This document shows, piece after piece, positions 29,363 to 38,420 of a stretch of 64,000 nt of DNA. The position numbers and the translations under genes are program-made. Position 1 is the first letter of the stretch, and each line of letters starts with the position of its first letter. Source of the DNA: Xenorhabdus szentirmaii DSM 16338 (GTDB lineage Bacteria > Pseudomonadota > Gammaproteobacteria > Enterobacterales > Enterobacteriaceae); contig NZ_NIBV01000001.1 of assembly GCF_002632585.1 (NCBI RefSeq), forward strand, positions 2,003,203 to 2,067,202, written 5' to 3'. The notes under the pieces were generated by a model, which saw only the letters and a program-made list of their open reading frames with translations, had not been told where the DNA came from and did not search any database.

Positions 29363-30560
29363 GCGCCAGTTTGGTCGTTATGGCATGTCAGTCCCTATGA
29401 TGTGGCGGGAAGCCTGGCGTAATTTAATGGTGACAGGAAGAAGTACTCTGCTGGCTTTATCGGGTATTGCCATTGGCTGTGCGTCGGTTGTGGCCTTCGT
29501 GAATACCGGCCATAACGCCACACTTGCGGCATTAAAAATGTTCAGCGGGCTTGATATCAACGTTATTACCACCAATTTTTATTCTTATCGCCATGGAATT
29601 GACAGTAAATCCATTAAAATGGACGACCTGAAAACGGCGGTTCCCGGTTTGTCTTCAACCGCTCCGTGGATCTATTATTCTTCTCCTGTGCGTTATGGCG
29701 GGAAAACTGAAACGTTTATTTTGATAGGCGCTTCTGCTGAACTTGAAGACGTCATGCAATTGCAAATGCGTCATGGGCGGTTTATTTCTGATCATGACCA
29801 ACGCTCGCCTTATCTGGTCATGGGGAATGAAATCGCCACGACGCTCGGAAAAGGGGATGCCTCCAGAATACTTGGCGAGCAGGTACAAATTGGCAATTAC
29901 TTATACACAGTCATTGGTGTTTTCGATATAAAAGGGCAAAACCCTATCTTTCCTTTTTCTCTGGATTCAGTCGTTGTTGTGCCGATCGAAGCGATGCGCA
30001 AAATATCATCCAGTACTCAACTGAATGGCATTATTTCCCGCACAATCAAAACGGACACGATAGAAACCGATGCAAAGCATTTATCGGCGTTCTTTGAGAG
30101 TCAGTTCCCATCGGTTGAAATTGAGGTTCGGGTTGCCCAACAATTGCTGCAAGGGCAAACAGAACAAAGTAAAACGTTTTCTTTCATGTTGATAGGGTTG
30201 GCGGGGATTTCATTACTCACCGGCGGTATTGCCATCGCGAATGTTATGCTGATGAGCGTTTCAGCCCGCCGAAAAGAAATCGGATTGCGCATGGCTTTGG
30301 GCGCAAGAATTCAGGATATCCGACGTCTGTTTTTATATGAAACTGCCGTGCTGGCTTTTGCGGGTGCAATGCTTGGTGCACTGATCGGTGTCATCGTCTC
30401 CTTCCTTTTTGTTTTATATTCTGGCTGGTCATTTTCTCTGGCTCCCTTATCCATTCCCTTGGGGATCGGAAGTTCGATTGTGGCGGGAATTATCTCCGGC
30501 TTTTACCCCGCACATAAAGCTTCACAAATGGAACCCGTACAGGCATTACGCGATGATTAA
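29352..30560 (+). CDS. FtsX/MacB-type ABC permease
   Basis: Inner-membrane permease of 402 residues. One membrane helix lies near residues 33-52, then a large periplasmic domain (about 60-270), then three helices near 277-300, 325-350 and 365-390 (FtsX domain) with the typical ARRKEIGLRMALGARIQDI loop. This is the mechanotransmission fold used by MacB to drive substrates from the periplasm through TolC. The N-terminus is read from ATG 29352, inside the ATPase gene. The stop overlaps the next start (ATGATTAA), giving tight coupling. Confidence 0.92.
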   Translation: MQGKRQFGRYGMSVPMMWREAWRNLMVTGRSTLLALSGIAIGCASVVAFVNTGHNATLAALKMFSGLDINVITTNFYSYRHGIDSKSIKMDDLKTAVPGLSSTAPWIYYSSPVRYGGKTETFILIGASAELEDVMQLQMRHGRFISDHDQRSPYLVMGNEIATTLGKGDASRILGEQVQIGNYLYTVIGVFDIKGQNPIFPFSLDSVVVVPIEAMRKISSSTQLNGIISRTIKTDTIETDAKHLSAFFESQFPSVEIEVRVAQQLLQGQTEQSKTFSFMLIGLAGISLLTGGIAIANVMLMSVSARRKEIGLRMALGARIQDIRRLFLYETAVLAFAGAMLGALIGVIVSFLFVLYSGWSFSLAPLSIPLGIGSSIVAGIISGFYPAHKASQMEPVQALRDD

Positions 30561-32019
30561 ACAATATTTCCTTTATGGTGGCGCCCTGATCCTGTTTTTC
30601 TGTTTTCCTCAAACAACCGTTTTTGCGCTTGAACAGAAACAATTTGCTGCATCAGAATCTGATTATGGTTTGGGTCGGGAAGCGCCGGAAGAAGTGGTCG
30701 GTTTGTCATTGAGTGATGCCATATCGCTGGGTTTAAGAAATAACTATGCCATTCGCAGTGTCTATCTGGATCGCATTGCGCAAAAATTTGATTTACGGGT
30801 TGCGGAAGACAGATTTACTCCGAAGCTACAGCTGAGCGGGCGTTACATTGCAGGTAAAAACCAGGATGAAAATTTCAGGAAAGCCAACCTTTCGCCCAAT
30901 GCCACATTACTGGCCCCGCTGGGAACGCGTTTTGCGCTCTCATGGGCGCGGGAATACAATAAAGCGGGGAACAACAATGTTCACAATGATGGCGCAAGCA
31001 TTACGGTCATCCAGCCGCTTTTGCGGGGCGCGGGAACGGATATCAATAATGCCCCGGTATTACTGGCGAAATTGCGGGAACAAACCCATCGGCTGAATTT
31101 AAAAGCCACGATTTCCGATTCAATCACACAAATCATTCTGGCCTACCATGCATTGCTCCGAGTTCAGGAACAACAGGCATTATCTGTCGCTTCCCTTAAG
31201 CGTATGCAGAAATTGGTGGAGACGAACAGGGAGCTGATTGATGCCGGCAGAATGGCTCAGACAGATATCATACAAACTCAGGCAGATCTTGCCATGCAAG
31301 AACTTTCAGCGAAAGAAGCTGAAAATAATGTTCATGCCGCAAAGCTGGCATTGCTCAAGTTACTCGCCCTGAGTCTCAAAACGCCTATCCATGCAACCGA
31401 TACGTTGCAAGGCGCCCATGTCAGTCTGAATGTTGAGCAGTCCATAAAAAAAGCACAGGCTCAGCAACCGGCTTATCTTATCCAATTACTTTCTGCAAAA
31501 GCCGCAGATATTCAACTGTTGCAAGCCCAAGACAATCGGCTCTGGGATTTATCTTTGGTTGGGGGAACATCCCGGTATCGCTCATCCTCTTCTGACTCCC
31601 GCAATTGGGAAAATTATGTGGGGATACAGCTGGATATTCCAATCGGTGATATGACAAAAAAACAAGCGGAAGTTCAGGCCAGAGTGGATGTCCAGAAACA
31701 GGCACTAAATCTGGAAGAAGCCAGAATCAATCTGGAGCAGAAAGTCATTAATGCCATTCGTGATACCGAATCCCGCTGGCAAGAATATCAGTTGGCAATA
31801 AAAGCCAGTTCACTTTCCCAGAAGAAACTTGAAATTGAGCAGGAAAAATTGCAGGTAGGGAGATCCAGTAACTTTCAGGTGCTGAGTTTTGAAACCGATC
31901 TCAGAAATGCTGAAAATGCCCGCCTGAATACACTTATCCACTATCTCAATGCGCAGGCTGAACTGGATCAGGTTCTCGGTACGACATTGGAAAGTTGGGA
32001 GATAGTGATTAATGAATAA
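30553..32019 (+). CDS. TolC-family outer-membrane channel
   Basis: Outer-membrane efflux protein of 488 residues. The signal peptide (about residues 1-25, ending VFA-LEQ) precedes two TolC repeats with long helical stretches: LSLSDAISLGLRNNYAI opens the first, and INLEQKVINAIRDTESRWQEYQLA lies in the second. I start at ATG 30553, which overlaps the permease stop; the frame runs far upstream inside the permease gene but this is a shadow. It supplies the export duct dedicated to this operon and is not the housekeeping tolC. Confidence 0.9.
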   Translation: MIKQYFLYGGALILFFCFPQTTVFALEQKQFAASESDYGLGREAPEEVVGLSLSDAISLGLRNNYAIRSVYLDRIAQKFDLRVAEDRFTPKLQLSGRYIAGKNQDENFRKANLSPNATLLAPLGTRFALSWAREYNKAGNNNVHNDGASITVIQPLLRGAGTDINNAPVLLAKLREQTHRLNLKATISDSITQIILAYHALLRVQEQQALSVASLKRMQKLVETNRELIDAGRMAQTDIIQTQADLAMQELSAKEAENNVHAAKLALLKLLALSLKTPIHATDTLQGAHVSLNVEQSIKKAQAQQPAYLIQLLSAKAADIQLLQAQDNRLWDLSLVGGTSRYRSSSSDSRNWENYVGIQLDIPIGDMTKKQAEVQARVDVQKQALNLEEARINLEQKVINAIRDTESRWQEYQLAIKASSLSQKKLEIEQEKLQVGRSSNFQVLSFETDLRNAENARLNTLIHYLNAQAELDQVLGTTLESWEIVINE

Positions 32020-33319
32020 ACGCCCGATATTTTCACATTCCGTATTTTCACATACAAGATTTCCATATTCCATGGTTAAACGTTATCGGTGGGTTATCGC
32101 GGGGATATTGATTGTGGCGCTCTGTTCTCTTTTTGCTGTGCGCCATCCGTTTTCAGAAAAGTCATCCGCCCAACAATCGGTACAATGGGTGGAAATCTCC
32201 CCCATTCTGATAGAAAAACAACTGGGATTGGTTGGCAAGCTGCAATCCAGACGCCTTGAAACTATACCGGCGCCATTTGAGGGAATTATCAGGCAGGTGT
32301 GGGTAAAAGAAGGGCAGCGAGTGGATCAAGGCCAGACATTGGTCACGCTTGATACCCGGAAAATTGATATTGAGCTTCGACAGGCGCAGGTTGAGATGAT
32401 TAAGGCTTCCTCCGTCGTTGAGCAATTACATGATTGGGAAAACAGCCAGGAAGTTATCCGGGCCAGAAGGAATGTCGAAAATGCGAACCAGATGGTCATG
32501 GAATTGAAAAATAACCTCGCAAAAACACAGGCGCTTTTTGCACGTGGCATTGTTCCTCGAATGGAAGTGGAAACCCTTGAGCAGCAACTTCGCCGGCAAC
32601 TGACCGATCTCGCTTCAGCACAGGGTGAGCTGACATCGACCCGCCAAAAAGGGGATGCCAATAACGTCAGTGTTGCGGAGATGGAGCTTCAGAACGCAAC
32701 AAGCCACTATCAGGCTTTGCAGGAGCAGCACGCCAACAAAACAGTTAAGGCCCCGTTTTCAGGTGTCATACTGAGAGCCACACAGGGAGAAAAAGGGAAA
32801 TTCGTCACAATACAGACCGGTATTCGGGTGACTGAGGGAACCCCTTTGCTGGACATTATGGACACGACACAATATCAGGTGTTGGCTCAGGTTGAAGAGG
32901 CTGACCTTGCCAAACTCAAAGAGGGGCAGGCGGTAAAAATCAGCGGAGAGGGATTTTCTGAAAACCTTCTGGATGGTGAAATTGAAACCATTGCGATGCA
33001 AAGTGCAAATAATGATAATCCCGGCTCGGCGATTTATTACGATGTTGTGATTAAAGTGATTTCACCCATGAACCAGAATGCTCCCGTCAGGCCGGGTATG
33101 AGTGCCAAAGTGAATATTATTGTTTATCGCAATGAGCAGGGAATTGTTGTACCCGAAAAAACATTGGTTCGTAATAGCGACGGGCAGCTATCCGTAATCT
33201 GGCGCCCGGACTTAAATACCCAGCCGGTGTCACGGCAGGTGATTGCCGGAGAAGCGATGCCGGAAGGTATCGAAATCCACGGGCTGAACGCAGGATTTAT
33301 CGCATTGCCTCATGGGTGA
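32012..33319 (+). CDS. MacA/HlyD-type periplasmic adaptor
   Basis: Membrane-fusion protein of 435 residues. A membrane anchor at about residues 26-45 is followed by a split lipoyl domain (GIIRQVWVKEGQRVDQGQTLVTLD and VKAPFSGVILRAT) flanking a long coiled-coil hairpin (about residues 125-235). Beta-barrel and membrane-proximal domains follow. It overlaps the TolC-like gene by 8 bases. Together the four proteins form a complete MacAB-TolC-like export system. Its cargo is unknown; the divergent LCI-like genes are the nearest candidates by position only. Confidence 0.9.
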   Translation: MNKRPIFSHSVFSHTRFPYSMVKRYRWVIAGILIVALCSLFAVRHPFSEKSSAQQSVQWVEISPILIEKQLGLVGKLQSRRLETIPAPFEGIIRQVWVKEGQRVDQGQTLVTLDTRKIDIELRQAQVEMIKASSVVEQLHDWENSQEVIRARRNVENANQMVMELKNNLAKTQALFARGIVPRMEVETLEQQLRRQLTDLASAQGELTSTRQKGDANNVSVAEMELQNATSHYQALQEQHANKTVKAPFSGVILRATQGEKGKFVTIQTGIRVTEGTPLLDIMDTTQYQVLAQVEEADLAKLKEGQAVKISGEGFSENLLDGEIETIAMQSANNDNPGSAIYYDVVIKVISPMNQNAPVRPGMSAKVNIIVYRNEQGIVVPEKTLVRNSDGQLSVIWRPDLNTQPVSRQVIAGEAMPEGIEIHGLNAGFIALPHG

Positions 33320-33359
33320 CAGTACAGTTCGGAATGAAAGAGGGCGTAGCGTGAATGTT

Positions 33360-33386
33360 AGCTGCCAGAGATTATATCTGACAGCT
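33360..33386. terminator. Hairpin after the exporter operon
   Basis: AGCTGCCAGA / TCTGACAGCT with a 7-base loop, one mismatch, between the exporter operon and the convergent HD-domain gene. The T tract is poor, so termination strength is uncertain. Confidence 0.45.
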
Positions 33387-33410
33387 TAATTTATCGGTTG
33401 AAGGCGGTAA

Positions 33411-34016
33411 TTACTTCAACCAGCCTTTTTCTTTCGCGGCTTCTAATTGTGGCAGCAGGTATTTCCACAGTTCAGGGTAGCTTTCTGGAACAAAGTGAAG
33501 CAGCCTCTGGACTTGTTCAAAGCGGATGCCATTTTCAACCCAGCTCTGGCCATCATTATGCAAGTTCATGAATACTGGCATAATTCTGTCGAGTGTCTTG
33601 GCAAAACGCGCTTCAGGTGTGATGGCATCTTCATATTCGTGCCAGAGCGCCAGAAAATAATCTCTCTGTGTTTCCGGCAGCAAGCCAAAAATACGGTTGG
33701 CCGCTTTCACTTCTTCTGCTTCAATGGCTTTACGGGCAGCGAGATCGAAAGCAATGACATCCCCGGCATCAATTTCAACGATGTCATGAATGAGTGCCAT
33801 TTGAATGACATGGCTAATATTCACATCCCCGGCATAAGGCGCAAAACCGATAACAGCAATAGCAAAATGCCAGCTATGTTCAGCGGAGTTTTCATGGCGC
33901 ACATTATTCAACAGCTTTGTCTTGCGGTGGACATATTTTAATTTGTCCAGCTCCATGATAAATGCAATAACATCAGTAAAAGGACCAAAATCAACAGGAG
34001 GTACAGCTAATGACAT
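33411..34016 (-). CDS. HD-domain nucleotidase family protein (HD_3 type)
   Basis: Cytoplasmic metal-dependent phosphohydrolase of 201 residues. HD signature residues are visible: His in NSAEHSWHFA (about residue 46), the HD pair in ALIHDIVEIDAGD (about 77) and a distal Asp in KTLDRIMP (about 143). The length and pattern fit the HD_3 family (5'-deoxynucleotidase HDDC2-like), not E. coli YfbR. GAGGTTGTTTAT precedes the ATG. It is 17 bases downstream of ygfZ on the same strand and probably cotranscribed. Confidence 0.85.
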   Translation of the reverse strand: MSLAVPPVDFGPFTDVIAFIMELDKLKYVHRKTKLLNNVRHENSAEHSWHFAIAVIGFAPYAGDVNISHVIQMALIHDIVEIDAGDVIAFDLAARKAIEAEEVKAANRIFGLLPETQRDYFLALWHEYEDAITPEARFAKTLDRIMPVFMNLHNDGQSWVENGIRFEQVQRLLHFVPESYPELWKYLLPQLEAAKEKGWLK

Positions 34017-34033
34017 ATAAACAACCTCAATAA

Positions 34034-35035
34034 TTATTTTTCTTCATCAAATGAATAGGGTAATGCCTGAATAGCCAGAGTCTGGTCACCATCTTCTCGG
34101 ATGCGGAATACACTATTTGCTTCCATATCATTGTTCATAACGACTTGCACCCAGACTGAATCATCAGCCAGTTTCACCGCAGCCAGCACGGAACCTGTCC
34201 GGCGCCAGTTGTCATTCAGTTGCCATTCCAGATCATCACCTGCAACAGGCAAAGAAGAGGCTTTACCCGCTAACCAATACATGGCCCGCTTATTCGCACC
34301 ACGATATTTGGCACGGGCCACCATCTCCTGACCACTATAACAACCTTTCTTAAAGCTGATGCTGTGTTCGATTGCCTGAAGGTTTGTGGCTTGTGGAATA
34401 AATTGCACACTGCTGGCGGCATCAATCACAGGGAAACCCGCTTCAATCTCCAGGGCTAACCATTGCTGGCTATCATTCAATTGTGACTGAAATTTTTCGA
34501 CCAACATTTCAGTTAATTGAGCCGCAGTCGTGCTGTCTGCAACGATAAGAAAACGCTCTGCCGGCAGTGATAAGTGGAGAAGCGTTGTTGTTTCGTGTTG
34601 GATAACCGGGGTTTCAGTATCAGGCAAACTGGGGAAAAACGCTGAAAGCGCTTCCCGGCTTCCGGCTCCGGCTAAACCAAGCAGAATATTTTCTTCATCT
34701 TTGGCAAAAGTGACTTTGGAGAAAACGGCATACTTTTTCAATTCAGTTAATTGCGTATCCAATACTGAACGACGCTCAATATAGGCAAAACCTTCACTGC
34801 GTTGAAACAGCCGAAAATTACTCCACATCTTCCCTTTGGCATCGCAATGTGCGGTCAATACGTGTTGATTTTCATTCAGGGAAGCGATATCTGCGGTAAC
34901 TTGCCCTTGCAGATATTTTTGCGCATCAGCACCAATTGCAGTCACCATTCCCCAGTCATCAAGGGAAACTAACGTGAGCGGGAGTGTTGCTGAAGGAAAT
35001 GAGGGATGTGCGGAAAATGGAATTTGATAAGCCAT
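34034..35035 (-). CDS. ygfZ: tRNA-modifying protein YgfZ
   Basis: Folate-binding protein related to GcvT that supports iron-sulfur enzymes such as the tRNA methylthiotransferase MiaB. It has 333 residues. The diagnostic motif KGCYSGQE (about residues 229-236) with its reactive cysteine is intact. The N-terminal part [16 protein letters not shown] matches the family. It is divergent from sdhE and cptA, the E. coli arrangement. GGAAGGAGC precedes the ATG. Confidence 0.95.
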   Translation of the reverse strand: MAYQIPFSAHPSFPSATLPLTLVSLDDWGMVTAIGADAQKYLQGQVTADIASLNENQHVLTAHCDAKGKMWSNFRLFQRSEGFAYIERRSVLDTQLTELKKYAVFSKVTFAKDEENILLGLAGAGSREALSAFFPSLPDTETPVIQHETTTLLHLSLPAERFLIVADSTTAAQLTEMLVEKFQSQLNDSQQWLALEIEAGFPVIDAASSVQFIPQATNLQAIEHSISFKKGCYSGQEMVARAKYRGANKRAMYWLAGKASSLPVAGDDLEWQLNDNWRRTGSVLAAVKLADDSVWVQVVMNNDMEANSVFRIREDGDQTLAIQALPYSFDEEK

Positions 35036-35275
35036 AACAGCTCCTTCCAGTGATCTGTCTGAGAAATAAGGCTAATGGTAAAAGAGAAGCTGCTTAATGC
35101 AAAGAGGTTATTCCCGTTATTCATTATTCCTGTATTGAAAATTTGTTGTGGCTTGTTGCGATATGCTTCGCAACTTGTCGATTTCTCCCGTCATTCAACG
35201 ATAGCAATTAATGAAAAACAAAACAGAATCGTTGATAATCCTGCCTGATGAAAATGATAAAGAGGTTTTTTACAC

Positions 35276-35542
35276 ATGGATATCGAGAATAAAGCGCGTA
35301 TTCACTGGGCATGTCGTCGTGGTATGCGTGAATTGGATATTTCTATCATGCCATTTTTTCAATATGAATATGATTCCTTGAGTGATGAAGACAAACACAT
35401 TTTTATTCGTTTGCTGGAGTGCCCTGATCCTGATCTGTTCAACTGGCTCATGAATCACGGCCGGCCGGAAGATGATGAGCTTTTCCATATGGTGCAACTG
35501 ATCCAGAGCAGAAACCAGGCTCGTGGCCCTGTGGCACTGTAA
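35276..35542 (+). CDS. sdhE: Succinate dehydrogenase assembly factor SdhE
   Basis: Small cytoplasmic factor (formerly ygfY) of 88 residues needed for covalent flavin attachment to SdhA and FrdA. The invariant RGMRELD motif sits at residues 15-21. The length matches the family. The last 20 bases overlap the start of cptA, as in E. coli. Confidence 0.96.
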   Translation: MDIENKARIHWACRRGMRELDISIMPFFQYEYDSLSDEDKHIFIRLLECPDPDLFNWLMNHGRPEDDELFHMVQLIQSRNQARGPVAL

Positions 35543-35981
35543 ATTAAGTGTATCCCGCCATACTTGCCTGTTTTCTACCGGCGCACATGGCGGAGTGGCA
35601 GTGGCGGCGTTATGGGGGCTGTGGTCGGTTAACTATATCTATTTCTGGTTTCCGGTATTTTCCGTCATCCTGATGAGTTGGGCATGGAGTCAGAAGCGTA
35701 TCCGCCGCTGCCAAGGGCAATTGGTACTGTATAAAGGAAATAAAGTTCTTTGGCAGAAGGCAGAGTGGAATATCACTCAACCTCCGTGGTTTTGCCGCCA
35801 TGGCATGCTCATTACGTTCCGAGCTTATGGCCATGACAACGAACAGGCGGAAAGGAGATACAGGCAACGGCCGGGAATATCTTCGGCAACCGTAACATTA
35901 TGGATAGCATCAGATAGCTTATCATCGGGAGCATGGCGTCATCTAAATCAGCTTATGCGCCAATATCCTGATATCAGATGA
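35523..35981 (+). CDS. cptA: Membrane protein CptA (YgfX)
   Basis: Inner-membrane protein of 152 residues described in E. coli as the toxin-like partner of sdhE (CptAB) and as a factor in pigment production in Serratia. Two adjacent hydrophobic segments lie at about residues 18-55, then a cytoplasmic basic domain. Start is GTG 35523, because [11 protein letters not shown] aligns with E. coli MVLWQSDLRVS. It is translationally coupled to sdhE. The toxin role is disputed. Confidence 0.9.
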   Translation: MALWHCKLSVSRHTCLFSTGAHGGVAVAALWGLWSVNYIYFWFPVFSVILMSWAWSQKRIRRCQGQLVLYKGNKVLWQKAEWNITQPPWFCRHGMLITFRAYGHDNEQAERRYRQRPGISSATVTLWIASDSLSSGAWRHLNQLMRQYPDIR

Positions 35982-36025
35982 CTATCTGATTAAAAAAGGG
36001 TTACCGGATTGAGGCTGCCTTGAAA

Positions 36026-36547
36026 TTAAAACAGTGCTTCCATTTCAGCCAATATTTGCATGCACCATTCGTTTAAACGATCATCTGTTTGTTCAAACTG
36101 GTGTACATCGTCCAGTGCTAATCCAACGAATTGTTTACCGTCATCAGACAGGGGTTTTGGACTGGTAAATTCATAACCTTCAGTTGGCCAGAATCCGATA
36201 AAATGCACACCTGACGGGCGAAGATGGTGATACAACATGCCCAGTGCATCCAAAAACCACTCACTATAATCAATCTGATCGCCCATGCCATACATGGCAA
36301 CAATTTTTCCAGCCAGATCCAATGATGGAAGCTGATCCCAAATCGCCAGCCAATCTTCTTGCAATTCACCGAAATCCCAAGTAGGAATACCGAGGATCAG
36401 GACAGAATACTCTTCCATCAATAACGGATCACAATCTTTGACATTATGCAGGTCAATCAGATCTTCACCGAGTATATCGCGTATTTTTTCTGCTACCATT
36501 TCTGTGTAGCATGTACTGGAGCCGTAAAAAAGACCAATTTTCATCAT
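36026..36547 (-). CDS. fldB: Flavodoxin 2
   Basis: Small FMN electron carrier, 173 residues. The phosphate loop GSSTCYTEM (residues 10-18) and the isoalloxazine loops [12 protein letters not shown] (about 56) and [14 protein letters not shown] (about 86) are near-identical to E. coli FldB. In E. coli fldB is SoxRS-controlled and supports reductive synthesis. It is convergent with cptA and divergent from xerD, as expected. Confidence 0.95.
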   Translation of the reverse strand: MMKIGLFYGSSTCYTEMVAEKIRDILGEDLIDLHNVKDCDPLLMEEYSVLILGIPTWDFGELQEDWLAIWDQLPSLDLAGKIVAMYGMGDQIDYSEWFLDALGMLYHHLRPSGVHFIGFWPTEGYEFTSPKPLSDDGKQFVGLALDDVHQFEQTDDRLNEWCMQILAEMEALF

Positions 36548-36649
36548 TATTTATCAGGGGATTTTGAACATCGGGTCGGTATTGTAACAGAAGAATGCTG
36601 TTTTCAGGCATAATAGCCGACAGGAAGGAGCAGAGAGACAGGAGGGCCA

Positions 36650-37636
36650 GTGCCAAAAAAAAGTAACAGTTCAGAAAACATGTCCCCGAAAACTCATTTA
36701 TCGGAAAATGCGCCTCTGACACAACACGCAATGGAAGTACATCCATCGGCACATCCCCTAATAGAACAATTTTTGGATTCCATCTGGCTGGAAAACGATC
36801 TGGCTGAAAATACGCTGGTTTCTTATCAACTGGATTTACAAGCTTTGAATAATTGGCTGGTGAATTATGGTCATGATGTGCTTTCTGTACAGTCACTGGA
36901 ATTACAATCTTTCTTGGCAGAAAGAGTCGACGGTGGTTATAAAGCAAGTAGTTCAGCGCGATTGTTAAGTGCAATGCGCCGATTGTTTCAGTATCTTTAC
37001 CGTGAAAAGATACGGGAAGATGACCCAACGGCATTATTGTCAGCACCTAAATTGCCTAAACGTTTGCCCAAGGATTTAAGCGAAAAGCAGGTTGAGGATT
37101 TACTGAATGCTCCCTCAATTGATCAACCCATTGAATTGCGCGATAAAGCCATGCTTGAAGTACTTTATGCCTGTGGATTGCGTGTTTCAGAGTTGGTCGG
37201 CCTGACATTATCAGATGTGAGTTTTCGTCAGGGCGTAGTGAGAATAGTCGGTAAAGGAAATAAAGAGAGGTTAGTCCCGCTAGGGGAAGAAGCTGTTTAC
37301 TGGTTGGAGAAATATCTGGAATATGGTCGCCCGTGGTTATTGAATGGCTCCGTATCTGACGTGTTTTTTCCCAGCAAACGAGGAACGCAGATGACGCGAC
37401 AAACGTTCTGGCATCGGATCAAACATTACGCCATATTGGCAGGAATTGATGCTGAACGCCTGTCACCTCATGTCCTGCGCCATGCTTTTGCGACACATCT
37501 ACTTAATCATGGTGCTGATTTACGAGTTGTACAGATGCTATTGGGTCACAGTGATCTCTCAACAACTCAAATTTACACTCATGTGGCAACTGAACGTCTT
37601 AAAGTGCTGCATCAACAACATCATCCTCGCGCCTGA
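36650..37636 (+). CDS. xerD: Tyrosine recombinase XerD
   Basis: Site-specific recombinase that with XerC resolves chromosome dimers at dif. It has 328 residues, about 30 more than E. coli XerD at the N-terminus. The core begins SAHPLIEQFLDSIWLENDLAEN. Catalytic residues are visible in GLRVSELV (Arg), GKGNKER (Lys), HVLRHAFATH (His, Arg), LLGHSDLS (His) and IYTHV (Tyr). I keep GTG 36650 because AGGAGGG sits just upstream; ATG 36731 would give the standard length but lacks a ribosome binding site. First gene of xerD-dsbC-recJ-prfB-lysS, as in E. coli. Confidence 0.95.
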   Translation: MPKKSNSSENMSPKTHLSENAPLTQHAMEVHPSAHPLIEQFLDSIWLENDLAENTLVSYQLDLQALNNWLVNYGHDVLSVQSLELQSFLAERVDGGYKASSSARLLSAMRRLFQYLYREKIREDDPTALLSAPKLPKRLPKDLSEKQVEDLLNAPSIDQPIELRDKAMLEVLYACGLRVSELVGLTLSDVSFRQGVVRIVGKGNKERLVPLGEEAVYWLEKYLEYGRPWLLNGSVSDVFFPSKRGTQMTRQTFWHRIKHYAILAGIDAERLSPHVLRHAFATHLLNHGADLRVVQMLLGHSDLSTTQIYTHVATERLKVLHQQHHPRA

Positions 37637-37668
37637 CGGCGAAGAAAGGTGAAATAAGGAACAAACTA

Positions 37669-38370
37669 ATGAAGAAGATTGCGCTTTGCCTCTCCTTGCT
37701 ACTTACAGCTTTTGCCAGCAACACCTTTGCTGATGATAGCCAAATCAATAAGTCACTGTCTAAGATAGGGCTTAAAGCGGAGAGTATCACTCCTTCACAA
37801 ATTTCTGGCCTGAGTGCGGTTTTAACTGAGCATGGCATTATTTATATGTCTGACGATGGTAAGTATCTGCTGCAAGGGGCACTTTTTGATATTAGCGGAA
37901 AGGCCCTCAAAAATGTCAGCAATCAGATCTTGGTTAAAAAATTGGATGCGCTGAAAGGTTCGATGATCATCTACAAGGCACCAAAAGAAAAACATATTGT
38001 CACTGTTTTTACCGACATCACCTGCGGATATTGCCGAAAATTGCATGAAAACGTACAGGAGTATAATGACTTAGGGATCACTGTCCGTTATCTGGCATTT
38101 CCTCGTCATGGTTTGCAACATCAATCAGCCAAAGACATGCAATCCATCTGGTGTAGTGCGACGCCAAACAAATCACTGAACTTGGCCTTCAAAGGCGAAA
38201 AAGTTTCTCCGATTAAAGAGTGTAAAATTGATATCGCGAAACAATATCAATTAGGTTTGCAATTTGGTGTTCAGGGCACACCCGCGATTGTCCTTGAAGA
38301 TGGCACCGTACTCGGTGGTTACTTGCCGCCAGCAGATTTATTGACCATGCTGGAAAAACACGGTGAATAA
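37669..38370 (+). CDS. dsbC: Thiol:disulfide interchange protein DsbC
   Basis: Periplasmic disulfide isomerase of 233 residues. The signal peptide (ends TFA-DDS) precedes an N-terminal dimerisation domain, then a thioredoxin fold with active site CGYC in FTDITCGYCRKLHEN (about residue 122) and the cis-proline loop GTPAIV. A second cysteine pair (WCSAT, KECKID) is present as in E. coli. Reduced by DsbD. Confidence 0.96.
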   Translation: MKKIALCLSLLLTAFASNTFADDSQINKSLSKIGLKAESITPSQISGLSAVLTEHGIIYMSDDGKYLLQGALFDISGKALKNVSNQILVKKLDALKGSMIIYKAPKEKHIVTVFTDITCGYCRKLHENVQEYNDLGITVRYLAFPRHGLQHQSAKDMQSIWCSATPNKSLNLAFKGEKVSPIKECKIDIAKQYQLGLQFGVQGTPAIVLEDGTVLGGYLPPADLLTMLEKHGE

Positions 38371-38420
38371 CCAATAATGCCTACCATTTCAGTAAATAAA
38401 AGCAAGCAGAATAAAAACCA

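Noticed and set aside
30388..30552. Long upstream extension of the TolC-like gene
   Set aside because: This part lies inside the permease gene in another frame; the ATG at 30553 overlapping the permease stop has a signal peptide right after it.
36465..37046. 193-codon minus-strand frame across fldB and xerD starts
   Set aside because: It overlaps two well-supported genes and their intergenic promoters and matches no family.
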